In this document: piece by piece, positions 19,705-27,283 of the stretch
Numbering within the stretch: the stretch's first letter is position 1
Layout of the letters: each line of letters begins with the position of its first letter
Assembly: GCA_934725855.1 (NCBI GenBank)
Contig: CAKVCL010000035.1
Location: forward strand, 1-34,566
Direction of reading: 5' to 3'
Length of the DNA stretch: 34,566 nucleotides
From: an uncultured Cellulosilyticum sp.
GTDB taxonomy: Bacteria; Bacillota; Clostridia; Lachnospirales; Cellulosilyticaceae
Made by a program: the position numbers and the translations under genes
Notes under the pieces: generated by a model
What the model saw: the letters and a program-made list of their open reading frames with translations, nothing else
What the model was told of the DNA's origin: nothing
The model's database searches: none

Positions 19705-21455
19705 CAGACGGTGAAGTGCTATTAGAAAGACTAATCAAGTATTGTAATTCTATATTGTGTGGCGAACTCGTCGCATGTGAAGCTAATAAGTGGGCATGTC
19801 AGAGGTTTTTGGATGATTTGAGTAAATCAAAAACTAATGATTGGCCTTATTTTTTTGATACAGAAGAATTAGATAGGATAAATACTTGGGCAAGTATGTT
19901 TAAACATACTAAAGGGGTACTTAAAGGGCAATACATAGAGCTTGTGGATGTGCTATTGTTTGAGCTTGGCAATTTGTTAGGATGGAAGAAAAAGAAAAAT
20001 AGATATAGAAGATTTAAAAAAGGATATATTCAAAAAGCAAGAAAGAATGTTAAGACTCAGCTTATGGCCATATTGTCATCATACATAACATTTTTAGGAG
20101 ATGGTGAGGAAAATGAATGTTATATAGGTGGATGGGATAGGGAGCAGTCAAGCAAATGCTATAAAGAAATTCTCACACAATTAGGTGGGTGTGAAATGCT
20201 TAAGGGCAAATACACGACAAGCTATGGGCACATTACACATAAAAGAAGCGGTTCAATTATACAACCTCTATCAAGAGAAGCTAAGAATACAGGAGATGGT
20301 TCTAACCCAACACTAGGGATTATTGATGAATACCATTGTCACAAAACATCTGAAATATATGATGTTGTATATTCTGGTATGGTTGCTAGAGCAGAACCAT
20401 TAATGGTTATTATAACAACGCCTGGTTTTGATTTGGATGTACCTTGTCATAAAGAATATGAATACTGTAAGAACCTTTTAAATCCATTTAATCCAATAGA
20501 GAATGATGAATACTTTGTTATGATATGTGAACTAGAGGAAGATGATGATATAAAAGATGAATCGTGTTGGGGTAAGGCAAATCCAGTAGTTGTTACATAT
20601 GAGGAAGGTCTTGAAAATTTAAGAACAGCAGTTAAAACAGCAATGGACAAACCAGAAGATTACAGAAAAGTAGTTACTAAAAGCTTTGGAAAGTGGGTGC
20701 AAATGAAAGAAGGAGGATATATGAATCTTTCTAAATGGGCACAAGCAAAGCGAGAGTATACGCTAGAAAAATTCAAGGGACAATTTTGCAATGTTGGAGT
20801 TGACTTATCTGCAAAGCTAGATTTAACAAGTGTTGGATTTGAAATAAAAATAATAGAAAAAGGAATACCTTGCTATTACACATTTTCTCATTCGTTTATG
20901 CCAGAAGAAACATATAAATCAAGAATGAAAGAAGGAAAAATTAAGTTTGATTTATGGAGGGATAACGGTTGGTTAACAGTTACGCCAGGTGCAGTAGTTG
21001 ATTATGATTTCGTAAAAAAGTATATAAAGGATACGGAGAGTGAATTTGAATTAACAATAAAAGATATAGGATATGACCCTTGGAATGCTTCACAATTTGC
21101 TAATGATATGTCTGCTGATGGTTATAACATGGTTGAAATAAGGCAAGGTATTAAAACACTAGGTGAACCTATTAAATCATTCAGAGAAGAAGTGTATAAG
21201 GAAAATTTATATCATAATGATAATCCTGTATTAACGTGGGCATGTGGTAATGCAGTAACAAAGCAAGATGCAAATGGAAATTTTCTTTTGGATAAGTCTA
21301 AATCAGGAGATAAGATTGACCCGTTGGCTGCACTTATTAATGCGCATGTATTAACTATTGATGTTGAAGTCAACAACTATGATGTTAATGCAGAAGTTGA
21401 TGACTTTTTAGCAATGGCTATTAAGATGAAATCATTGAAAGGGGGTGAAAAATAA
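19701..21455 (+). CDS. terL: Terminase large subunit (HK97/Terminase_1 type)
   Basis: The 584-aa packaging motor has an N-terminal ATPase and C-terminal nuclease. The Walker A region reads ARKNVKTQ with Val117 where Gly is usual (RKNGKT/S). Walker B is LGIIDEYH. The nuclease domain has GVDLSAKLDLTSVGFE, IGYDPWNASQFANDM and KIDPLAALINAHV, giving the acidic metal-binding residues. The ATG overlaps the small subunit (ATGA), and the weak ribosome site suggests coupling. Some subfamilies vary at the Gly position, so activity cannot be judged from this alone. Confidence 0.93.
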   Translation: MTDGEVLLERLIKYCNSILCGELVACEANKWACQRFLDDLSKSKTNDWPYFFDTEELDRINTWASMFKHTKGVLKGQYIELVDVLLFELGNLLGWKKKKNRYRRFKKGYIQKARKNVKTQLMAILSSYITFLGDGEENECYIGGWDREQSSKCYKEILTQLGGCEMLKGKYTTSYGHITHKRSGSIIQPLSREAKNTGDGSNPTLGIIDEYHCHKTSEIYDVVYSGMVARAEPLMVIITTPGFDLDVPCHKEYEYCKNLLNPFNPIENDEYFVMICELEEDDDIKDESCWGKANPVVVTYEEGLENLRTAVKTAMDKPEDYRKVVTKSFGKWVQMKEGGYMNLSKWAQAKREYTLEKFKGQFCNVGVDLSAKLDLTSVGFEIKIIEKGIPCYYTFSHSFMPEETYKSRMKEGKIKFDLWRDNGWLTVTPGAVVDYDFVKKYIKDTESEFELTIKDIGYDPWNASQFANDMSADGYNMVEIRQGIKTLGEPIKSFREEVYKENLYHNDNPVLTWACGNAVTKQDANGNFLLDKSKSGDKIDPLAALINAHVLTIDVEVNNYDVNAEVDDFLAMAIKMKSLKGGEK

Positions 21456-22706
21456 GTGAGATTATGGAAAAGAATTAAAAACTTCCTACGTCCAAGTGCA
21501 GATCTTCAATCTGATGAGTTATTAAAATGGTTAGGTATAAGTGGTACAAAGAAAAATGCAATGGCTCAGACAACTTATTTTACATGTATGAAGCTTTTGT
21601 CTGAAACTATTGGTAAATTACCGTTAAAACTCAAACAGGAAACAAACAGGGGAACTATTAGAGCAAAGCCCAATGCAGCATATATAGTACTGAAAACGCG
21701 ACCTAATCCATATATGACGCCTACTACATTCTGGTCAACCGTAGAAATGAATAGAAATCATTTTGGAAACGCATTTGTATATTGCAGATATTCAAAATCT
21801 AAAAATAAGCTAGTTGAGCTTAAAGATTTATGGATTATGCCTAGCAGTTGTGTAAGGGTACTAGTAGATAATGGAGGATATTTTGGTAAAAAAGATGCTC
21901 TTTACTATGTTTATACTGATTCTGAAACTGGTATGCAGTACACATATAGAAGTGATAATGTATTGCATTTCAAGACATCAACAAGTTTCAATGGTATTAT
22001 GGGACAGTCTGTGAGAAGCATACTTAAATCAACAATTGATGGTGGATTAAGCAGTCAAGGTTTTATGAACAATATGTATGAAACAGGTCTTACAGGAAGT
22101 TGCGTTCTTGAGTATACAGGTGATTTAGATAAAGAAAAGAGAAAAATACTTAAAGAAACAATGGAAGAATTAGCTACTGGTGAGGAAAACGCTGGTGGGA
22201 TGATTCCTATTCCTCTTGGAATGAAGCTCACACCTCTTAATTTGAAGCTTACTGATAGTCAGTTTTTTGAACTTAAGAAATATAATGCTTTAGAAATTGC
22301 TTCAGCATTTGGGATTAAGCCTAATCAAATTAATAACTACGAGAAAAGCTCATACTCAAATAGTGAAATGCAACAATTAAGTTTTTATGTTGAGAGTATG
22401 CAATATACGCTTAAGCAGTATGAGGAAGAAATCAATTATAAGTTATTATCAACTGAAGAAATACAAAATGGATATGTCTTTAAGTTTAATGAATTAGCTA
22501 TCTTAAGAGCAGATAGCAAGACACAAATGGAAACGCTGACACAAGCGGTAAATAATGCGATTTATACGCCTAATGAAGCAAGAGATAAGCTTGATATGGA
22601 AATGCAGGAAGGTGGAGATGTGCTTATCTGTAATGGTAATTACATGCCAATCACAATGGTTGGAGAGCAATATAAGAAAGGGGACACGAATAAAGATGAA
22701 GGATAA
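21456..22706 (+). CDS. Portal protein (HK97 family)
   Basis: The 416-aa protein forms the dodecameric head gate. Family features include TTYFTCMKLLSETIGKLPLK near the start, NPYMTPTTFWSTVEMNRNHF, VLHFKTSTSFNGIMGQS, and a C-terminal part with FGIKPNQINNYEKSSYSN. The GTG start follows the terminase stop directly, with GGGGGTG upstream. It overlaps the protease gene by 11 nt. Confidence 0.93.
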   Translation: MRLWKRIKNFLRPSADLQSDELLKWLGISGTKKNAMAQTTYFTCMKLLSETIGKLPLKLKQETNRGTIRAKPNAAYIVLKTRPNPYMTPTTFWSTVEMNRNHFGNAFVYCRYSKSKNKLVELKDLWIMPSSCVRVLVDNGGYFGKKDALYYVYTDSETGMQYTYRSDNVLHFKTSTSFNGIMGQSVRSILKSTIDGGLSSQGFMNNMYETGLTGSCVLEYTGDLDKEKRKILKETMEELATGEENAGGMIPIPLGMKLTPLNLKLTDSQFFELKKYNALEIASAFGIKPNQINNYEKSSYSNSEMQQLSFYVESMQYTLKQYEEEINYKLLSTEEIQNGYVFKFNELAILRADSKTQMETLTQAVNNAIYTPNEARDKLDMEMQEGGDVLICNGNYMPITMVGEQYKKGDTNKDEG

Positions 22707-23394
22707 CTTAAAAAAGTTATTAGAAGTTAAAAACCTAACAGAAACAAGTGCAGATTTATATTTTTTCGGTGACATCGTAAGTGACTGGTGGGGTGCATGG
22801 CAAGATGAAGATCAATATCCAGATGCTATTAAGAATTTTTTATTAGAAGCAAATGGGAAAGACTTAAACATTCATATTAATAGTGGTGGCGGTTCAGTTT
22901 TTGCAGGTATTGCAATTTACAATATGCTAAAGCAGTATAAAGGCAAAAAGACAGTATATATTGATGGTTTAGCTGGTTCTATTGCAAGTGTAATTGCCTT
23001 GGTTGGTGATGAAATTATTATGGGAACAGGTAGTATGATGATGATTCATAAGCCATGGGGTTGGTGTAGTGGAAATGCAGATGACATGAGAAAATATGCA
23101 GAATGCCTTGATAGTATTCAAGAATCTATTCTTAGTATTTATACTGAAAAGGTTAATGAGGGTATTACAGCTGACACTATTAATGAACTAGTGAATGCTG
23201 AAACGTGGCTTACAGCATCAGAAACGAGCCAGTATTTCAAAGTTTCTATTGAAAATACAATAGAAGCAGTGGCATGTGTAAGTGACCAGTTTAAGTTTTA
23301 TAAAAATACTCCAAACAATTATTTAAAAACAAAGGAAAATGGAGAACAAGAAAAAATAAAAGCAAATTTATTGATACAGTTAGACCTTATATAG
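22696..23394 (+). CDS. ClpP-like prohead protease
   Basis: A 232-aa ClpP-fold protease that matures the capsid. It shows FFGDIVSDWWG, IHINSGGGSVFAGIAIYNML, probable nucleophile Ser95 in GLAGSIAS and His118 in MMIHKPWG; the Asp lies further on. The ATG at 22696 is inside the end of the portal gene, with AAAGGGG at a loose 12 nt. Its last codons form half of a terminator hairpin. At 232 aa it is compact for the family. Confidence 0.9.
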   Translation: MKDNLKKLLEVKNLTETSADLYFFGDIVSDWWGAWQDEDQYPDAIKNFLLEANGKDLNIHINSGGGSVFAGIAIYNMLKQYKGKKTVYIDGLAGSIASVIALVGDEIIMGTGSMMMIHKPWGWCSGNADDMRKYAECLDSIQESILSIYTEKVNEGITADTINELVNAETWLTASETSQYFKVSIENTIEAVACVSDQFKFYKNTPNNYLKTKENGEQEKIKANLLIQLDLI

Positions 23395-23403
23395 GTCTTT
23401 TTT
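23382..23403 (+). terminator. Intrinsic terminator between protease and capsid
   Basis: AGACCT (23382-23387), loop TATAT, AGGTCT (23393-23398), then a run of T. The protease stop lies inside the hairpin. Since the capsid gene follows in the same direction, it probably gives partial termination or lets a capsid promoter dominate. Confidence 0.75.
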
Positions 23404-23437
23404 GATGCAAATTTTATTAATCGAAAGGAGACATATC

Positions 23438-24604
23438 ATGTCTAAAGAATTAAGAGAGTTATTAAATTCAATCACAGCTAAAAAAGCAGAAGCACAAAAG
23501 TTAGTAGTAGAAAATAAGATTACTGAAGCAAATAACATGATTACTGAAATCAAAGAAATGCAGAATAAAGCCAACGCAATGATTGAGTTAGAAGGCATTG
23601 AGGATATAGTACCAGAAGGAGCAGGGGAAATCACACCAAAAGGTACAAAAATGAGTGTTGGAAAAGCATTTGTTGAATGCTTCAAAGCAATGGCTAAAAG
23701 AAAAAATGCACCTGAGAAGGCACTTGAAGTTCTTAATTCTGTAACTAACATGACAGAAGGAAAAGATGAAGATGGTGGATTAACAGTTCCACAGGACATT
23801 CAAACAAAAGTAAAAGAGCTTAGAAGAACAGTTGATGCTCTCGAAACAATTGTAAATGTTGAACCAGTTGCAACGCTTAAAGGAAGCAGAGTTATTGAAA
23901 AAGACTCAGAATCTACTCCATGGGATAACGTAGATGAAGAAGCTGATTTCCCAGATGTTCAAGGACCACAATTTGAAAACATTTCTTATCAAGTTAAGAA
24001 AAAAGGCGGAATTTTAAAGGTTACAAAGGAATTACTTGCTGATACAGCTGAAAATATTATGGCATTCATTCAAAAATGGATTGCTAAGAAGTCAAAGGTT
24101 ACAAGAAACTTCTTGATTTTAAAGACTATCAATGAAAATTTTGGTGATGCTGTTGCTGTTGCTGGCATTGATGATCTTAAAAAGATTTTCAATGTCAATT
24201 TAGACCCGGCACTTTTAGATGGGGCAATGGTTATTACAAATCAAACAGGATTCAACTTTTTAGATACATTAAAAACTACAGATGGTAAATATATCTTACA
24301 ACAAGATGCTACGGATAAAACAAAGCAGCTGTTATTTGGTAAATACCCAGTGATGACTGTATCAAACAAGACAATTAAAAACGATACAACAACAAAAGAA
24401 GGTAAAACACTAGTTCCTATCTATTGTGGTAACTTCAAAGAAGGCATCACATTATTTGACAGAGAATATATGAGCATTGAAACTTCTGATCAAGCAGGTG
24501 ACATGTGGAAAAAAGATCAAATTGGAGTTAAGGTGCGTGAAAGACTTGATTGTAAATCAGTTGATGAAGCAGCAATCGTAATTGGTCAAATTGAACTACA
24601 GTAA
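23438..24604 (+). CDS. Major capsid protein (HK97 fold)
   Basis: The 388-aa protein begins with a coiled-coil delta/scaffold region (about 1-55: MSKELRELLNSITAKKAEAQ onward) that the protease would remove, then the HK97 fold. The N-arm part has LTVPQDIQTKVKELRRTVDA, the E-loop region has TPWDNVDEEADFPDVQGPQF, and the A-domain part lies near FNVNLDPALLDGAMVITNQT. AAAGGAG lies before the ATG at 23438. It is bracketed by terminators, which suggests separate dosage control. Confidence 0.93.
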   Translation: MSKELRELLNSITAKKAEAQKLVVENKITEANNMITEIKEMQNKANAMIELEGIEDIVPEGAGEITPKGTKMSVGKAFVECFKAMAKRKNAPEKALEVLNSVTNMTEGKDEDGGLTVPQDIQTKVKELRRTVDALETIVNVEPVATLKGSRVIEKDSESTPWDNVDEEADFPDVQGPQFENISYQVKKKGGILKVTKELLADTAENIMAFIQKWIAKKSKVTRNFLILKTINENFGDAVAVAGIDDLKKIFNVNLDPALLDGAMVITNQTGFNFLDTLKTTDGKYILQQDATDKTKQLLFGKYPVMTVSNKTIKNDTTTKEGKTLVPIYCGNFKEGITLFDREYMSIETSDQAGDMWKKDQIGVKVRERLDCKSVDEAAIVIGQIELQ

Positions 24605-24610
24605 ATAATG

Positions 24611-24644
24611 AAGTGGCACTTAGATAATCTGAGTGCCACTTTTT
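24611..24644 (+). terminator. Strong terminator after capsid gene
   Basis: AAGTGGCACT (24611-24620) and AGTGCCACTT (24632-24641) form a perfect 10-bp stem with an 11-nt loop and following T bases. Confidence 0.88.
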
Positions 24645-24664
24645 AGAAAGGTTGAGTTCAGACT

Positions 24665-24955
24665 ATGAAATTAGAAGAAATTAAACTTTACCTAAAAATT
24701 GATGGAGCAGATGAAGATAGCTTACTAGAATCATTAAAGTTAGCAGCAGAAGATTATCTTGATAGTGCCGGAATAAAAAAGAATTATGAAAAAAATACAT
24801 ATGGACTTGCTATTAAGCTACTTATTTCACATTGGTATACAAATAGAAGTATATCTTATGAAAATAAGTCACAAGACCAGATACCTTTTGGAATAAGAGC
24901 ATTGATTCAGCAATTACAGCTTAGTGATTTGAGGGATAAAAGTGAAAATATCTGA
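24665..24955 (+). CDS. Head-tail connector (gp6-like)
   Basis: A 96-aa helical protein typical of the HK97 gp6/DNA-packaging connector: MKLEEIKLYLKIDGADEDSL, LKLAAEDYLDSAG, then IPFGIRALIQQL. It forms a ring under the portal. AAAGG lies upstream. It overlaps the next gene by 14 nt. Confidence 0.85.
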   Translation: MKLEEIKLYLKIDGADEDSLLESLKLAAEDYLDSAGIKKNYEKNTYGLAIKLLISHWYTNRSISYENKSQDQIPFGIRALIQQLQLSDLRDKSENI

Positions 24956-25253
24956 TATGAAACATAAAGTTGATATTATTAAAATGGTCAATGAAAATGG
25001 CCCATTTGGTAATAGTGAAGATGTAATATTTTCAAGTATATGGGCAAAAAAAGAGGAGCTTGTAGGCAACCAATTATACCAAGCTATGGGTGAATCAAAC
25101 AAAATACCATGTAACTTTATTATTCGCAGAAATGACAATATAACGAATGAGATGGTTGTTAAGTTCAAAAATAAGTTGTATGACATTAAGTCTGCAGTTC
25201 CTTTGAAAGATAATGATAGCTTTACTATTCTATCATGTTATGAAATGACCTAA
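24942..25253 (+). CDS. Head-tail adaptor/stopper
   Basis: A 103-aa beta-rich protein of the head-tail joining family: MKHKVDIIKMVNENGPFGNS near the start, SIWAKKEELVGNQLYQA, and VVKFKNKLYDIKSAVPLKDN near the end. It probably plugs DNA in the finished head. The start is GTG 24942 with GAGGG upstream. Confidence 0.82.
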   Translation: MKISDMKHKVDIIKMVNENGPFGNSEDVIFSSIWAKKEELVGNQLYQAMGESNKIPCNFIIRRNDNITNEMVVKFKNKLYDIKSAVPLKDNDSFTILSCYEMT

Positions 25254-25270
25254 TTAAGTAGGTGGTACAT

Positions 25271-25687
25271 ATGGCATTTAGAATGAGAGTTATTGAAGAT
25301 AGTATAAATTTGCAGACTCTTATTAATGCAAGTGACCAAGCAGGTGACAAGATTATGAAGCGATGCGCTTCTGTTATTAAAGTAAGAGTAGAAGGAAATT
25401 TAAGAGCTATTCAAAAGAAGCACTTTAATCAAAATGGATATGAGATAAAGCGACCTAGAGAACTACATCTGTCTGATGATGTAGTTATTAAGACAGGAAA
25501 AGATAAATACGGTTATAAGTATGCAAAAGTAGGTGGAGGTAAGCATACTGGTACACTTTGGCACATCATAAATGATGGTACTTATCGTACAAAGGCAACT
25601 CATTTTATGGATAAAACCATAAGTGAGACAGAAGGAGAAATTCAAGCAATCATAGATGAAGAGTTAAGGAGGTCTTTAGATGGTTAG
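25271..25687 (+). CDS. HK97 gp10-like neck protein
   Basis: A 138-aa protein of the gp10-like family, with a helical N-terminal part (ALINAS-like LINASDQAGDKIMKRCASVI), a central YGYKYAKVGGGKHTGTLWHI, and THFMDKTISETEGEIQAIID at the end. It links the connector to the tail. AGGTGG lies 7 nt before the ATG. It overlaps the next gene by 8 nt. Confidence 0.83.
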   Translation: MAFRMRVIEDSINLQTLINASDQAGDKIMKRCASVIKVRVEGNLRAIQKKHFNQNGYEIKRPRELHLSDDVVIKTGKDKYGYKYAKVGGGKHTGTLWHIINDGTYRTKATHFMDKTISETEGEIQAIIDEELRRSLDG

Positions 25688-26030
25688 TAAAGTTGATGGT
25701 CTATTAAAAACAATAGGTATACCTACTGAACTCAATTTTAGACCTTCTTTTACAGAAAGTGAAAATCAAGTAATTAGCTATCATTTCTTCAATGAAGGTG
25801 CTTTAAAGTACGGAGATGGAGAAATTAGAGCTAAAGGCGGGGCTTTGCAAGTAGATTTATTTGTAAAGCATAGGGAAAATTACTTATCAATAAAGAGTCA
25901 AATTGAAACAATACTTACTCAAAACGGATTTAAGTTGGTTGATATAGATACCACAGGAGAAGAAGTTGAAGGAGTGGGTAAATTAGATCATGTAGTCTTT
26001 AGATTTAACTACAAGGAAGGAGAAAACTAA
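25680..26030 (+). CDS. Tail terminator/completion protein
   Basis: A 116-aa mixed alpha/beta protein in the tail-terminator slot between the gp10-like and tail tube genes. It has ENQVISYHFFNEGALKYGDG and ALQVDLFVKHRENYLSIKSQ, a pattern seen in small tail completion proteins. The family is judged mostly by position and length. Its stop overlaps the tail tube ATG by one base. Confidence 0.7.
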   Translation: MVSKVDGLLKTIGIPTELNFRPSFTESENQVISYHFFNEGALKYGDGEIRAKGGALQVDLFVKHRENYLSIKSQIETILTQNGFKLVDIDTTGEEVEGVGKLDHVVFRFNYKEGEN

Positions 26031-26623
26031 TGGGAATGATAATTAATGTGCAAAATACTCATTTTGCTAAAGGTACTAAAACTGTAACAAACGGTGTACC
26101 TACTTATTCATGGGGTACAGTACAACAAATCCAAGGACTTGAAAAAGTTACTATTACACCTATTACTGCAAAGGGTGAGAAGTATGGTGATGGTATCTTA
26201 AGAAAGAAATTAGCTAGAAGAACAGGATATACATTAGGAATTGATATTAATGCTTTACCAATGGATGTAAAACAGTATGTAAATGGTCTTAGTTATGAAG
26301 CAGGAGTTGAGACAGATGATGGTTCATGTGCTGGTGGTCCTTTTGCTATTGGATTTGAACATGTAACAGCAGATGATAATGTTGAAAAAATTTGGTTCAT
26401 CTGGTGTGAAGCTGATCCTATCGAAGAAGAGAATCAACAAAGCACAAGTGATATTAACATTAGCTCAGACACATTGTCAGTTACATCTTACAAATTAAGT
26501 GAGTACGAAAATAGAGCATATGTAAAGATTTCAAGTGCTGATCCAAACGTAACAGATCAAATGATTGAAGACTTCTTCAAAAAGGTTCAAACAGATAAGA
26601 CCATCACTTCACCTACAGAATAA
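26030..26623 (+). CDS. Major tail (tube) protein, phi13-type
   Basis: The 197-aa tail tube protein has the pattern of phi13-type major tail proteins: YSWGTVQQIQGLEKVTITPI, GDGILRKKLARRTGYTLGID, and a C-terminal part with SDINISSDTLSVTSYKLSEY. AAGGAG precedes the ATG. A terminator follows, as after many tube genes. Confidence 0.88.
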   Translation: MGMIINVQNTHFAKGTKTVTNGVPTYSWGTVQQIQGLEKVTITPITAKGEKYGDGILRKKLARRTGYTLGIDINALPMDVKQYVNGLSYEAGVETDDGSCAGGPFAIGFEHVTADDNVEKIWFIWCEADPIEEENQQSTSDINISSDTLSVTSYKLSEYENRAYVKISSADPNVTDQMIEDFFKKVQTDKTITSPTE

Positions 26624-26632
26624 TAAATAATT

Positions 26633-26656
26633 AAAGGCTCAATAATGGGCCTTTTT
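26633..26656 (+). terminator. Terminator after tail tube gene
   Basis: AAAGGCTC (26633-26640) pairs with GGGCCTTT (26647-26654), with one T-G pair, around AATAAT, followed by further T. It may reduce transcription of the low-copy tail genes. Confidence 0.8.
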
Positions 26657-26671
26657 GAAAGGATTGATTAA

Positions 26672-27025
26672 ATGAAAAAGCATAGAGTTACACCTTTAGA
26701 GGTTATGGAAATAGAATTTATCGACAGGACTATTTCTTTTTGCTTTGATATGCAAGCTATTGCAAAAATTCAAGATACATTCGGTGCTATAGATGATCTT
26801 ATAAAAAATAAAAACAAGTTTGAAATGGCTGCAATTATGCTATGGGCTGGTGTAAAAGATGATGATTTCACACTAGATGAAGCAAAAGTAATTATTTCTT
26901 CAAGCACAGATGTATTAGTAGACACATTATCAATTACTACAGATAGCATTATTAAATTAGGTGGAGATACAAACGGAAAAAAAATTCAAGAGGAAATAGA
27001 AAAAGCAATGAAGAAAATGAATTAA
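26672..27025 (+). CDS. Tail assembly chaperone (gpG-like)
   Basis: The 117-aa zero-frame product is a helical acidic protein (FDMQAIAKIQDTFGAIDDLI; FEMAAIMLWAGVKDDDFTLD) in the place of lambda gpG. It binds the tape measure during tail assembly. Near the end it carries a slippery A-AAA-AAA (26977-26983) in the right phase for -1 frameshifting. AAAGGATTG lies upstream. Confidence 0.82.
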   Translation: MKKHRVTPLEVMEIEFIDRTISFCFDMQAIAKIQDTFGAIDDLIKNKNKFEMAAIMLWAGVKDDDFTLDEAKVIISSSTDVLVDTLSITTDSIIKLGGDTNGKKIQEEIEKAMKKMN

Positions 27026-27267
27026 TAGATATTGACTTTCTTTTTTACGAATATTGTATTGAATGTAATAGGCCAGAAAAAGAATTTTGGGATTCAAGCC
27101 TTTCTAAAGTACTCTATGTTATTAATAAAAAAATTGAAGAAGAAATTGAAGAAAAGAACTTTGAAATAGGATTATTTAGATCATTAGGCGCAAGAATACC
27201 TTTTATTAATGTTAATAAGACTAAAGAAAAAGATATAGTTGTAGATAGTTTTGACGACATTCTTTAA
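26672..27267 (+). CDS. Tail chaperone -1 frameshift product (gpGT-like)
   Basis: After a -1 shift at 26977-26983 the frame continues NSRGNRKSNEENELIDIDFL, through YEYCIECNRPEKEFWDSS, to IVVDSFDDIL at 27265-27267. The extension has no start of its own, is about 93 aa, and fills the space between chaperone and tape measure, as in lambda G/GT. The coordinates span both frames. Confidence 0.85.
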
Positions 27268-27283
27268 CGGAAGGAGGTAAGTT

